32,679 bases of DNA from an uncultured bacterium (GCA_903936775.1 CAIZWU010000302.1:1-32679), one strand, 5' to 3'. Counted from the stretch's first letter, positions 1 through 9,949 are shown. Translations and numbers: made by a program. Notes: generated by a model from the sequence alone, not told the origin.

Positions 1-606
1 GTAGCTGATTGAGGGGACGCTGATGACCCCGACTTGCCAGTCGGGACCGAGCACGTCCTGGAAAATGGCCCGGGAGCGGCGGGCGTGGGTGCCCAGGGTT
101 ACAATATTGATTTTGCGTCCGGTGTCGGGGACCGGTTCGTGATCGAGGATGGCCTTGAGTGCCGTGGCCATGGCCCGGGTGCGTTCGGTTTTGACATCAG
201 CACTGGGGACCGGGCAGATCAGTTGGGGTTCCAGACCGAGGCGGGCGAGGGATTGGGCCGTGACGTCCGCGTAGGTTTTCCACTGGACCAGATAGGATCC
301 CCGTTCCAGCGGGAGGCCGGTGCAAAACACGCGGTTGGTCTGGTTATCATCCGCGATGGAAATGGTGGCGTTCAGGACGTGGTCCGGCACCCATCCTTCC
401 ACCACCAGATACCGGGCATCGGGCACGGGTTCGGTGACGGCCAGCCACGGGTGGAGGTGGCGTCCGGCAAAAACCAGCAGGCCGGTGCCCAGCAGCATGG
501 CACACAGCCAGAACCGCCACGTGGGGCAGGGCAGGGAACGGCGGTGAAACCAGAAGCCGCGGCGAGGAACCGGGGCCGGGACGGGCAGGGCAGGCTCGGC
601 GGACAT
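1..606 (-). CDS. DUF218/YdcF-SanA-like membrane protein, truncated by window start
   Basis: Minus-strand frame open from ATG at 606 to the window edge: MSAEPALPVPAPVPRRGFWFHRRSLPCPTWRFWLCAMLLGTGLLVFAG...YLVVEGWVPDHVLNATISIADDN...LGTHARRSRAIFQDVLGPDW. One TM helix followed by a DUF218-like domain. Absent from the ORF track because no stop lies inside the window. Confidence 0.6.
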   Translation of the reverse strand, partial: MSAEPALPVPAPVPRRGFWFHRRSLPCPTWRFWLCAMLLGTGLLVFAGRHLHPWLAVTEPVPDARYLVVEGWVPDHVLNATISIADDNQTNRVFCTGLPLERGSYLVQWKTYADVTAQSLARLGLEPQLICPVPSADVKTERTRAMATALKAILDHEPVPDTGRKINIVTLGTHARRSRAIFQDVLGPDWQVGVISVPSISY

Positions 607-682
607 ATTTTACAAGGAGGGTCTGGGTGGCCGGAGGGTCAACGGGAACTTGCCACCCGGGCCGGGCCGCGGCTTTCGTCCG

Positions 683-1588
683 TCAGGGCGCGGCCGGGCC
701 GGTTTTTTGCCATGGGCCCAGCTGGAGGCGGAGCTTGACGAGGCTGCGGATCATGGCCAGCACGCTGCCGGCGCGGAGTTGGCCTCCGGCAATTTCGATC
801 CAGTTGACCGGAACCGCCCGGATTTCCGAGCCCTCGTGCAACAGATGCCAGGTCAGGTCCACATCAAAACAAAACCGGCGCTCGGTGAGTTTGGCGGCAC
901 AGGCGCGCCAAGCGGTAACGGGCAGGATTTTGCAGCCGCATTGGGTTTCCGGGACAGGGAAGCGGAACAGCATTTTAACGAGGCTCCGGAAAAAGTGACC
1001 GGCCAGGCCGCGGCCGGGGTGGCGTTGCACCACTGTGTCATCCGTCCCGGTGCGCACCGCATAAATGGTCCGGGTGGGGGTGCGCGAGGCCAGCACGCAG
1101 AGCCGGGCCGTTTCCTCCGGAGGGATCGCCCCATCGGCATCGACAAATCCCACATGGGTGTGCTGCGGCCCGGCGGTTTCCCATCCGGCATAAACGGCCC
1201 CGCCTTTGCCGGCATTGGTGTCGCGCAGCAGGGGGGCGAGCAGGGCGGGCTCGGAAGCCCGGAGCCCGGACAGATAACCATCGAGCCAGCGCTGTTCTTC
1301 GGCGCCGGACCCATCGTCCACCATCAGCACGTCCACCGCGGCTCCGGCGGCACGCAAGGCCGAGAGCAGGCCTGGCAGGAATTGGGGCAGCCGCACGCGT
1401 TCGCGCAGGCAGGGGATGACAAGCAGGGTCCTCACAAAAATGGGTCCGGAAGGGATCGGGGGGTGGAAAAAGGGGGCGGTGGCTCCGCCGTGCGGCAACC
1501 GAACCTCAAGTGACGCCACCGGCCAGGCTTTTCTTTCCAGGAAAGGTGTTCCCGGGCCGGTCACAACCAGCGGCGGGTATTGTTGCAA
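683..1588 (-). CDS. Family 2 glycosyltransferase (dolichyl-phosphate glucosyltransferase-like); true start may be internal near VRTLLVIPCLRE
   Basis: GT2 hallmarks: RTLLVIPCLRERVRLPQFLPGLL, VDVLMVDDGSG, NAGKGGAVYAGW, VGFVDADGAIPPEE. Confidence 0.85.
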   Translation of the reverse strand: MQQYPPLVVTGPGTPFLERKAWPVASLEVRLPHGGATAPFFHPPIPSGPIFVRTLLVIPCLRERVRLPQFLPGLLSALRAAGAAVDVLMVDDGSGAEEQRWLDGYLSGLRASEPALLAPLLRDTNAGKGGAVYAGWETAGPQHTHVGFVDADGAIPPEETARLCVLASRTPTRTIYAVRTGTDDTVVQRHPGRGLAGHFFRSLVKMLFRFPVPETQCGCKILPVTAWRACAAKLTERRFCFDVDLTWHLLHEGSEIRAVPVNWIEIAGGQLRAGSVLAMIRSLVKLRLQLGPWQKTGPAAP

Positions 1589-1771
1589 AGTGGAGCATCA
1601 AACTTTTTCCAGCGTTACTAACGAGTGGCGTCCGCGCGCCGCCCTTGGGAGTCTGAGCCCCAGCGCGCGTCACGGCCGGAGCGTGGCAGCCACGCTGACG
1701 GAAACCAGGGAAGCATTCAACGCGGCCTGACGAATCAAACCTACCGCTCAAAGCCTCTCCCCCCTGTGGTC

Positions 1772-1864
1772 CCGATTTTGGGAAGTCTGCGCTGCGGGCG
1801 GCGCACGGCCCTGCGCTACGTTCCGGACCGTGCTGCGCTCCCCGCTCCAGCTTTCCAAAATCGG
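1772..1864. repeat. 93-bp imperfect palindrome, 39-nt arms and 15-nt loop
   Basis: Left arm ccgattttgggaagtctgcgctgcgggcggcgcacggcc; reverse complement of right arm ccgattttggaaagctggagcggggagcgcagcacggtc; about 30/39 positions match by eye without gaps. Confidence 0.6.
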
Positions 1865-2044
1865 CCCGCCTCCCGCCGCAAACTTGACATCGAGGGCAGG
1901 CGGGTTACCGTCGGCCCCGCATCGGGCAACATAGCTTAGCTTACCCGGTAGATGGCCGTTTACCCGGCTGGCGGCCGGATTTGGGGGCCTACCGCAGTCC
2001 CACTTACCCGCCTTGCTTCTTCTATTCATCCGCCGCCCCCTTCC

Positions 2045-4171
2045 ATGATCACCCGCCTACGCTCCGTTTTCCAGGCTTTCGCGACTTGCCTGTCCCTGCT
2101 CGCCGCCGCTCCGCCCGCCCCAGCGCAGGTGCCCGGGTCCGTGGTGGCGTGGGGAAGCCGCAACGAAATAACCACGATCCCGGCCGGCTTGACTGGAGTG
2201 ACCGCGATTGCGGCGGGGTTTAGTCACACGGTTGCCCTGAAGAATAACGGTACGGTGGTGGCGTGGGGTGAAAACTTCTCCGGCCAAGCCAGCACCATCC
2301 CTGCCGACTTGAGCGGGGTGACCGCGATTGCAGCGGGAGGTTATCTTAGTGCGGCCTTGAAGAACGACGGCACGGTGGTGACGTGGGGAGTGGGCATCTT
2401 CGGCGAAACGGTTCCCACCCCGGACGGCTTGAGCGGGGTGACCGCCATTGCGGTGGGATACGAGCACACCGTGGCCCTGAAGAACGATGGCACGGTAGTG
2501 TCCTGGGGAGACAACAGCTTCGGCCAAACGACCATCCCCCTTGGCTTGAGCGGGGTGACCGCCATTGCGGCTGGGGGCAGTCACACTGTGGCCCTGAAGA
2601 ACGATGGCACAGTAGTGGCGTGGGGAGACGACAGCTTCGGCCAAACGACCATCCCCGTTGGCTTGAGCGGGGTGACCGCGATTGCGGCGGGATACGATCA
2701 AACCGTGGCCGTGAAGAACGATGGCACGGTAGTGTCTTGGGGAGACGACACCTTCGGCCAAACGACCATCCCCCTTGGCTTGAGCGGGGTGACCGCAATT
2801 TCGGTGGGGAGTGGTCACGTCGTGGCCTTGAAGAGCAACGGCACGGTGGTGGCGTGGGGAGACAACTTCTCCGGCCAAACCACCGTCGCCGCTGGTTTGA
2901 GCGGGGTGACCGCGATTGCGGCGGGATCCAGTTACACGGTCGCTTTGAAGAGCAACGGCACGGTGGTGGCGTGGGGAGAAGGCGACTTCAGCCAAACCGC
3001 CGTCCCTGCGGGCTTGAGCGGGGTGACCGGTATTGCGGCGGGGTTTAGTCACACGGTCGCCCTGAAGAGCAACGGCACGGTGGTAGCGTGGGGAGACAAC
3101 AGCTACGACCAAACGTTCATCCCTGCCAACTTGGGCGGGGTCATTGCGATTGCGGCGGGATCTTATCACAGCGTGGCCCTGAAAAAAGATGGCACGGTCG
3201 TGGCTTGGGGAGACACCAGCTACCGCCAAACAACCATCCCTGCCGGCTTGAGCGGGGTCATCGCGATTACGGCGGGGGGGGATCACAGCGTGGCCCTGAA
3301 GAACGATGGCACGATCGTGGCTTGGGGGGATAATAATTGGGGCCAAACGACCATCCCTGCCGGCTTGAGTGGGGTGATCGCCATTGCCGCTGGGCTTGGT
3401 CACACGGTGGCGGTGAAGAACGATGGCACGGTAGTGGCTTGGGGATACAACAGCGACGACCAAACGATCATCCCCCCTGGCTTGAGTGGGGTGACCGCGA
3501 TTGCGGCTGGGGGTAGTCACAACGTGGCCCTGAAGAATAACGGCACGGTGGTAGCCTGGGGGAATAATAATTGGGGCCAAACCACCATCCCTGCTGACTT
3601 GAGCGGGGTGACCGCCATTGCGGCGGGGGGTGATCACTCGGTGGCCTTGAAGAACGACGGCACGGTGGTGGCTTGGGGGGACAACTATTGGAGCCAAACA
3701 AGTATCCCCGCCGGCTTGAGCGGCGTGACCGGGATTGCGGCGGGAAGTAATTACACCCTGGCACTGGTCAACTCAGGTCCCGTCACCTACAGCGACTGGA
3801 TCAGTTGGTACCTTCCCTTGGCCACTTCCAACGATCGTCTCCCCGGGGCCGATGCCGATGGCGACGGACTTTCCAATCTGATGGAATATGCCACGGGTAC
3901 CAATCCTGCTGGCTGGAGCGATGGGCCTGAAGTCTTTATCAATAACGATCGCCTGGCCATGCGATATACGGTATACCTCCTCACTGATCCTCCGGTGCGG
4001 GTAACTCCACAGCTTTCGCCAAATACGACCAATTGGTTGGAAGGGACAGCCTACCTGAAGGATACTATTTTGGAAAAAACCGACTTCATGGAAGTTCACG
4101 AGGTTGAAACGGTGGAGGGATTGGGAGCGGGTGGTAAAAACTTCCTCAGGTTGAAGGTATCAACCCCCTGA
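2045..4171 (+). CDS. Secreted RCC1-repeat (beta-propeller) protein with C-terminal DADGDGLSNLMEYATG module
   Basis: ORF 1952..4171; preferred start 2045 gives signal peptide MITRLRSVFQAFATCLSLLAAAPPAPAQ. Fourteen ~39-aa units of the form GTVVAWGDNSFGQTTIPxGLSGVTAIAAGxxHTVALKND. Confidence 0.9.
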   Translation: MITRLRSVFQAFATCLSLLAAAPPAPAQVPGSVVAWGSRNEITTIPAGLTGVTAIAAGFSHTVALKNNGTVVAWGENFSGQASTIPADLSGVTAIAAGGYLSAALKNDGTVVTWGVGIFGETVPTPDGLSGVTAIAVGYEHTVALKNDGTVVSWGDNSFGQTTIPLGLSGVTAIAAGGSHTVALKNDGTVVAWGDDSFGQTTIPVGLSGVTAIAAGYDQTVAVKNDGTVVSWGDDTFGQTTIPLGLSGVTAISVGSGHVVALKSNGTVVAWGDNFSGQTTVAAGLSGVTAIAAGSSYTVALKSNGTVVAWGEGDFSQTAVPAGLSGVTGIAAGFSHTVALKSNGTVVAWGDNSYDQTFIPANLGGVIAIAAGSYHSVALKKDGTVVAWGDTSYRQTTIPAGLSGVIAITAGGDHSVALKNDGTIVAWGDNNWGQTTIPAGLSGVIAIAAGLGHTVAVKNDGTVVAWGYNSDDQTIIPPGLSGVTAIAAGGSHNVALKNNGTVVAWGNNNWGQTTIPADLSGVTAIAAGGDHSVALKNDGTVVAWGDNYWSQTSIPAGLSGVTGIAAGSNYTLALVNSGPVTYSDWISWYLPLATSNDRLPGADADGDGLSNLMEYATGTNPAGWSDGPEVFINNDRLAMRYTVYLLTDPPVRVTPQLSPNTTNWLEGTAYLKDTILEKTDFMEVHEVETVEGLGAGGKNFLRLKVSTP
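2150..3770 (+). repeat. Intragenic ~117-bp tandem repeats encoding RCC1 units
   Basis: Recurring ggcacggtggtggcgtggggagacaac...ggcttgagcggggtgaccgcgattgcggcggga at ~117-bp spacing. Confidence 0.9.
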
Positions 4172-4603
4172 CCCAGCACAGGCTGGCGATTGCCCGGTAA
4201 AGTTACCCCGGTTGCCCTCCTGTTTGATCTGCTTGCTGAGGTAGCGGTAGCCGGGGTGATCCTTCAGGGCCGTTCCATCAAGGCGTTTCACCACGCGGTT
4301 CTGGGCAGGCATCGGAACCTTTTGGCGGTCTGGGGCTCCTAAGAATCAGGCGGCAATACCTTGGTCCGGAACTTTGTTCCCCCGAATGGAAGGGCCCTCC
4401 GTCCGCCGTGAATTCGAAAAGACCAGACATGCGAAGGCCGGGGCGGCAATTCATATTCCGCTGAAGGGGTTATATTGTTAGGATAGGGCGCGTGGTAATC
4501 CAAGGAATTTTAAATCATCCGAACCCTTGACGGCATTGATTTGGAGCCGGTCAAACAAGAAGGAGAGCACGCAGACTACGGGGCGTTGCTGGCTTGCGGT
4601 GGC

Positions 4604-7402
4604 TCACGCATACGTTTCGACGGAGTCGCAGGTGCAGACGAGGTTTTTGTCACCGTAGACGTTGTCGATGCGGCCGGTGGGGGGCCAGTATTTGTGGTGA
4701 CGGGAGGCGGCGTCGGGGTAGGCGGCGGACTCGCGGCTATAGGGGTGGGACCAGTCGGCAGCGAGGAGGCTGGCGGCGGTGTGGGGGGCGTTGTGGAGTG
4801 GGTTGTCGGTGCGGTCGGATTCACCGGTTTCGATGGCCCGGATTTCGCCGTGGATGCTGATGAAGGCATCGCAGAAGCGGTCGAGTTCGCGGCGGTCTTC
4901 GGATTCGGTGGGCTCGATCATGAGGGTGCCGGCGACGGGCCAGGACATGGTGGGAGCGTGGTAACCATAGTCCATGAGACGCTTGGCGACGTCCTCGACG
5001 CTGACGCCCGCACTGTCTTTGAAGGGGCGGAAGTCGAGGATGCATTCGTGGGCGACGAGGCCACTGCGGCCTTTGTAGAGTATGGGGAAGAAGGGGGCGA
5101 GACGGTGGGCGATGTAGTTGGCGTTGAGGATGGCCCACTGGGTGGCGAGGGTCAGGCCGGCGGGTCCCATCATGCGGATATACATCCAGGAAATGGTGAG
5201 GATGCTGGCGCTGCCCCAGGGGGCGGAACTGACCCTGCCGGTGTGGCCGCAGCCGGGGAGGAAGGGGGCGAGGTGCTCCGCGACGCAGACGGGCCCGACG
5301 CCTGGACCGCCGCCGCCGTGGGGGATGCAGAAGGTTTTGTGGAGATTGAGGTGGCAGACATCGGCTCCGATGAGGCCGGGGCTGGTGAGGCCGACCTGGG
5401 CATTCATGTTGGCGCCGTCCATGTAAACCTGACCGCCTCGGGCGTGGATGATCTGGCAGATATCGATGATGGTTTCCTCGAAGACGCCGTGGGTGGATGG
5501 ATAGGTGATCATGAGGGCCGCGAGGTTGGCGGCGTGGAGATCAGCCTGGGCGATAAGGTCGGCGACGTCGATGTTGCCGTCGCTGTCACATTTCACGGGA
5601 ACGACTTTCATGCCGCACATGACTGCACTGGCGGGATTGGTGCCGTGGGCGCTGGCGGGGATGAGGCAAATATTCCGATGGGCTTGTCCCTTGCTGGCGT
5701 GGTAGCCGCGGATGGCGAGGAGGCCGGCGTATTCGCCTTGGCTGCCGGCATTCGGCTGGATGCTGGTGCGGTGGAAACCGGTGATGACCGAGAGCCAGGA
5801 TTCCAGCTGGCTGATCATTTCCGCATAGCCTGACAAGGTGTCGGCCGGGGCGAGCGGGTGAATATTGGCGACCGTGGGCCAGCTCAGGGGGAGCATGACG
5901 GAGGTGGCATTCAGCTTCATGGTGCAGGAGCCGAGAGCGATCATGCTGTCGCAAAGCGTCAGATCCTTGGCGGCGAGGCGGTGGATGTAGCGGAGGAGTT
6001 CGTGCTCGGTGTGGTATTGGTGGAAGACGGGTTGTTTGAGGAAACCGGAGGTGCGGGCCAAGTGTGATGGGACTGATAGGGTAAATGGGGCCGATAGGTC
6101 AGGGGCGACGGTGACACCGAAGATTTTGGCGAGGGATTGGAGGTCGGATTCGGTGGTGGTTTCGTCGAGGGACAGGCCGACGTGGGTAGCGTCGATTTGG
6201 CGGAGGAGGACTCCGGCGGACTGGGCGGCGGTGTGCATGGCCGAGGCATCCGCGACGGAGACAGTGAGGGTGTCAAAAAAGGTGGCGTCTTTTTGGCCGA
6301 GGGCGGTGGCGAGTCGGGAGGTTAGGTGATGGACGCGCCGGGCGATCCGTTGGAGGCCTTCCGGGCCGTGCCAGGTGGCATACATGCTGGCGATGACGGC
6401 AAGGAGAACCTGGGCGGTGCAGATGTTGCTGGTGGCCTTGTCGCGGCGGATGTGCTGCTCACGGGTCTGGAGGCTGAGACGCATGGCGGGGTTGCCGTGG
6501 CGGTCGATACTGACGCCGATGAGGCGGCCGGGGAGCTTGCGTTTGAGTTCGTCTTTCACCGCCATGTAGGCGGCGTGGGGGCCGCCGCCGCCCATGGGGA
6601 CCCCGAAGCGCTGGGTGCTGCCGATGGCGACATCCGCGCCCCATTCGCCGGGAGGTTTCAGAAGGGTCAGGGCGAGGAGGTCGGCGGCGGCGATAACAGC
6701 AGCGCCGGCGGCGTGGGCGGTGGTGACGATGGGGGTATAGTCGTGAACGGCTCCGTCGACGGCAGGGTATTGCAGAAGGACGGCGAAGGTGCCGTCGTTA
6801 GGAGCCATGATGGCGGTTTTCCAATCGCCGACGGTGACGTGGAGACCGAGGGCTTCCATGCGGGTCTTGACGACGGCGATGGTGTGGGGCAGGACGGCTT
6901 GGTCGACAAAGACGGTGGTGGCAGTGCCCTTGTAGCTGCTGTGGCAGAGGCTGACGGCCTCGGCGGCAGCGGTGCCTTCATCCAGGAGGGAGGCGTTGGC
7001 GACGGCGAGCCCGGTCAGTTCGGTGACCATGGTCTGGTAGTTGAGCAGGGCTTCGAGACGGCCCTGGGCGATTTCGGCCTGGTAGGGCGTGTAGGCGGTA
7101 TACCAGGCGGGGTTTTCGAGGATATTCCGCAGGATGACGGGCGGAGTAATGGTGCCGTGGTAACCTTCTCCGATGCAGGATTTGAGGACTTGGTTTTTCC
7201 CCATGATGCCGTGGAGTTCGGCAAGGGCTTCCTGTTCTGTCAGGGCGGCGGGAAGGGGCATGGAGCCGCTGAGCCGGATGGCGGCGGGGACGGTGGCATC
7301 AATCAGGGAATCGAGCGTGGGGTAGCCGATGGTTTGCGCGATGGACCCGGCGGTGGCGGGGAAGCCGCCCATGTGGCGTTCGAGGTAGGTTTCAACAGGC
7401 AT
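4604..7402 (-). CDS. gcvP: Glycine dehydrogenase (aminomethyl-transferring), P-protein
   Basis: ORF 4604..7459; start placed at [14 protein letters not shown]. Motifs include [53 protein letters not shown]. Directly downstream of gcvT and gcvH. Confidence 0.96.
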   Translation of the reverse strand: MPVETYLERHMGGFPATAGSIAQTIGYPTLDSLIDATVPAAIRLSGSMPLPAALTEQEALAELHGIMGKNQVLKSCIGEGYHGTITPPVILRNILENPAWYTAYTPYQAEIAQGRLEALLNYQTMVTELTGLAVANASLLDEGTAAAEAVSLCHSSYKGTATTVFVDQAVLPHTIAVVKTRMEALGLHVTVGDWKTAIMAPNDGTFAVLLQYPAVDGAVHDYTPIVTTAHAAGAAVIAAADLLALTLLKPPGEWGADVAIGSTQRFGVPMGGGGPHAAYMAVKDELKRKLPGRLIGVSIDRHGNPAMRLSLQTREQHIRRDKATSNICTAQVLLAVIASMYATWHGPEGLQRIARRVHHLTSRLATALGQKDATFFDTLTVSVADASAMHTAAQSAGVLLRQIDATHVGLSLDETTTESDLQSLAKIFGVTVAPDLSAPFTLSVPSHLARTSGFLKQPVFHQYHTEHELLRYIHRLAAKDLTLCDSMIALGSCTMKLNATSVMLPLSWPTVANIHPLAPADTLSGYAEMISQLESWLSVITGFHRTSIQPNAGSQGEYAGLLAIRGYHASKGQAHRNICLIPASAHGTNPASAVMCGMKVVPVKCDSDGNIDVADLIAQADLHAANLAALMITYPSTHGVFEETIIDICQIIHARGGQVYMDGANMNAQVGLTSPGLIGADVCHLNLHKTFCIPHGGGGPGVGPVCVAEHLAPFLPGCGHTGRVSSAPWGSASILTISWMYIRMMGPAGLTLATQWAILNANYIAHRLAPFFPILYKGRSGLVAHECILDFRPFKDSAGVSVEDVAKRLMDYGYHAPTMSWPVAGTLMIEPTESEDRRELDRFCDAFISIHGEIRAIETGESDRTDNPLHNAPHTAASLLAADWSHPYSRESAAYPDAASRHHKYWPPTGRIDNVYGDKNLVCTCDSVETYA

Positions 7403-7448
7403 GGCGGAAGGGGGAAGGATTGAAAGTGGCATGGGATAAAACGACAAA

Positions 7449-7477
7449 CCCCACTCCATCCGGCAGGAGGAGTGGGG
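7449..7477 (-). terminator. Hairpin between gcvH and gcvP (attenuator/terminator-like)
   Basis: ccccactcc-atccggcagga-ggagtgggg: 9-bp perfect stem; in the minus orientation followed by TTTGTCGTTTTAT. Confidence 0.45.
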
Positions 7478-7512
7478 AATTGCTCATGGATGGGCAAGGT
7501 GTCAGGGAGGGA

Positions 7513-7890
7513 TCAGCCGGCCTGGGCGAGGTAGGCGGCTTCGTCGAGGAGGGCGTCGATTTCGGCGGGGTTGGAGGGCTTGATTTTGAAGAGCCAGCCG
7601 GCGCCGTAGGGATCGGTGTTTACGAGGCTGGTCTCAGCGGCCGCCGCGGGGTTGACTTCGGTGATTTCGCCGGAGACGGGGGCATAGATGTCGCTGGCGG
7701 CTTTGACGGATTCAATGACCGCGACGGATTCACCGGCTTTGACGATGCGGCCGGTTTCGGGGAGTTCGATATAAACCACATCGCCCAGTTCGGCCTGGGC
7801 GTGTTCTGAGATGCCGACGGGGGACTCGGATTCACCGGTGAGAATCCATTCGTGGGAAGTGGCGAAGCGGGCGTTGGAGGGAGCGGGCAT
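7513..7890 (-). CDS. gcvH: Glycine cleavage system H protein
   Basis: MPAPSNARFATSHEWILTGESESPVGISEHAQAELGDVVYIELPETGRIVKAGESVAVIESVKAASDIYAPVSGEI, including the lipoyl-lysine ESVKAASD motif. Confidence 0.96.
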   Translation of the reverse strand: MPAPSNARFATSHEWILTGESESPVGISEHAQAELGDVVYIELPETGRIVKAGESVAVIESVKAASDIYAPVSGEITEVNPAAAAETSLVNTDPYGAGWLFKIKPSNPAEIDALLDEAAYLAQAG

Positions 7891-7947
7891 GGGAGAAGTT
7901 GAGGGTCGGGAAGTTGATGATGAATGGCGGGCGGGGGTGCTGAGAGG

Positions 7948-9042
7948 TCAGGGTTTTTTGTAGAACGGTTTCTTGATGGTTTCGGCAGGGTGGCGTTTGC
8001 CGCGGATATCAATTTCAAGCGCCGTGCCGGGGGTGGCCAGAGCGGGGGGCAGGTAAGCCATGGCGATGCCGATGCCGAGGGAAGGGGAGATGCCCCCGCT
8101 GCAGAGTTCGCCGACGGGCTGGTTATTGGCGAACACCTGATAATGGGCGCGGAGGGGCGGGCCTTTTCCGGTGAGGCGGAGCCCGGTGAGCTTGGAGGGA
8201 AGCCCGTGCACTTTTTGGGCGGCGAGGGCTTCGCGGCCAGTGAAAGCGGGCTTGGCCATGTCCACGAAAAAACCGAGCCCGGCCTCCAGTGGCGTGCGGT
8301 CGGTCGAGAGGTCGTTGCCGTTGAGCGGGTAACCCATTTCGAGGCGCAGGGTATCGCGGGCGCCCAGACCGCAGGGGACGGCGCCATGTCCGGTGAATTC
8401 ATCCCACCAGTAAGGCGCTTCCTCCGCTTCGCAGAAGAACTCGAAGCCATCCTCGCCGGTATAGCCGGTGCGGCAGACGACGCAGGTGCCGCCGCGGAGG
8501 GAGATGAATTCGGCGATGCCATTCCGGTCGGGAAGTTCCATGTGGGCTCCCGCGACTTGTTGATAGACCGCAGCGGACGCCGGGCCCTGGATGGCCATGC
8601 CGGCGTAATGCGGGCTTTCGTCGGTCAGGGTGATGCCGGGGAGGAGGCGGGCCTGCATCCATGCGAGGTCCTCCGCGGTTTTGGAGGCATTGACCACGAG
8701 GAACCATGAGCTGGCCCGGGTGCGGTAAAGAATGAGGTCATCAATCACCCCGCCGCTTTCGTTGAGGAGGAGCGTATATTGCCCCTGCCCGATCCCGAGA
8801 CGGGTGTTGTTGTTGGTGAGGAGGCTGTTCAGCCAGTCAAGGGAGGCGGGGCCCCCGACGCGGAATTGTCCCATGTGCGAGATGTCGAAGATGCCGCAGG
8901 CACGGCGGACGGTGAGGTGTTCCTCGGTGATGCCCTTGTATTGCACAGGCATGTTCCAGCCCGCAAAGGGGACCATCCGGGCTCCGGCGCGCAGATGGGT
9001 TTCATGCAGCGGGGAGAGAGAAATCGGAGAAGTATCGTCCAC
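7948..9042 (-). CDS. gcvT: Glycine cleavage system aminomethyltransferase (T protein)
   Basis: SPLHETHLRAGARMVPFAGWNMPVQYKGITEEHLTVRRACGIFDISHMGQ...GLGARDTLRLEMGYPLNGNDL. Confidence 0.96.
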   Translation of the reverse strand: MDDTSPISLSPLHETHLRAGARMVPFAGWNMPVQYKGITEEHLTVRRACGIFDISHMGQFRVGGPASLDWLNSLLTNNNTRLGIGQGQYTLLLNESGGVIDDLILYRTRASSWFLVVNASKTAEDLAWMQARLLPGITLTDESPHYAGMAIQGPASAAVYQQVAGAHMELPDRNGIAEFISLRGGTCVVCRTGYTGEDGFEFFCEAEEAPYWWDEFTGHGAVPCGLGARDTLRLEMGYPLNGNDLSTDRTPLEAGLGFFVDMAKPAFTGREALAAQKVHGLPSKLTGLRLTGKGPPLRAHYQVFANNQPVGELCSGGISPSLGIGIAMAYLPPALATPGTALEIDIRGKRHPAETIKKPFYKKP

Positions 9043-9155
9043 CGGTAAATCCTGCCGGGGGCGGGGCGGCTGTCAATCAGGATGCTGCGCGATCAACTGT
9101 CCAACTTTGGGATGAATCCGATTGCCCGGCCCCGCGGGGACAGACACCATAAGGC

Positions 9156-9923
9156 ATGTCTGAGCCGGTCCTGATCGTGGAAAACCTGCGGCGTCTTTTT
9201 GGGGAGACGGCGGCGGTGGAGGATTTGAGCTTCACGGTGGGCAAGGGGGAGGTGGTCGGCCTGCTGGGGGCGAACGGGGCGGGGAAGACCACCGCGATCC
9301 ACATCATTCTGGGATTGATGAAACCGACGTCCGGACGGGTGACTTTGTTCGGGATGGACCCGTTTAAACACCGGATCGCGGTGCTGAAGCGGAGCAATTA
9401 TGCGTCGGCCTACAGCGACCTGCCGGGGAATTTGTATGTGTGGCAGAATTTGAAGGTGTTTGCGGGAATCTACCGGGTGAAAAATGCGGACCGCAAGATT
9501 GATGAATTGTTGGAGATGCTGGAGATTTCCCATCTGAAAAAGCGGGTCACCGGCCATTTGAGTGCCGGCGAGTCCACCCGGCTGCATCTGTGCAAGGCGC
9601 TGTTGAATGATCCCGAACTACTGCTGCTGGATGAGCCGACCGCCAGTCTTGATCCTGACATCGCGGACAAGGTGCGCCAACTGTTGCGGCGCATCCAGCT
9701 GGAGCGGGGCATAGCGATTCTTTACACCTCTCACAACATGCGGGATATTGAGGAGGTTTGTGACCGCGTGCTCTTCATGCATGCCGGAAAAGTGGTGGCC
9801 GATGGCAGTCCGGCCGAGGTGATCGCGAAGTTCGATGAAACCACCATGGAGCAGGTCTTCATCCGGATCGTGCGCGGTGGTGATCCCGAAAACCGGAGCG
9901 CTCCGGTGCCGGTGGGTGACTAA
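9156..9923 (+). CDS. ABC transporter ATP-binding protein
   Basis: Walker A GANGAGKTTA; signature-like LSAGESTRLHLCKAL; Walker B LLLLDEPTASLDPD; H-loop YTSHNMRD. Confidence 0.93.
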   Translation: MSEPVLIVENLRRLFGETAAVEDLSFTVGKGEVVGLLGANGAGKTTAIHIILGLMKPTSGRVTLFGMDPFKHRIAVLKRSNYASAYSDLPGNLYVWQNLKVFAGIYRVKNADRKIDELLEMLEISHLKKRVTGHLSAGESTRLHLCKALLNDPELLLLDEPTASLDPDIADKVRQLLRRIQLERGIAILYTSHNMRDIEEVCDRVLFMHAGKVVADGSPAEVIAKFDETTMEQVFIRIVRGGDPENRSAPVPVGD

Positions 9924-9949
9924 AGTCAGGGCTTGGCCGGAGCAGGGAT

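Noticed and set aside
34-738. 234-aa plus-strand ORF at the left edge
   Set aside because: Opposite to the open minus-strand frame with TM segment and DUF218-like motifs, which is a better coding candidate although absent from the ORF track.
1884-1889. TTGACA -35 hexamer upstream of the RCC1 gene
   Set aside because: No acceptable -10 element at 16-18 bp spacing, so a promoter is not claimed.
2057-3697. 546-aa minus-strand ORF opposite the RCC1 gene
   Set aside because: Shadow ORF: the repeat period is a multiple of three, so absence of stops in one unit propagates to all. The translation is a His/Arg/Pro-rich repeat with no domain logic.
4196-4207. GGTAAAGTTACC palindrome just after the RCC1 stop
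   Set aside because: Stem of only 5 bp and no T-tract; too weak to call a terminator.
4541-7423. Plus-strand ORFs of 430 aa (4541-5833) and 365 aa (6326-7423)
   Set aside because: Antisense to the unambiguous gcvP; Gly/Asp/Val-rich composition is typical of the complementary frame of a GC-rich gene.
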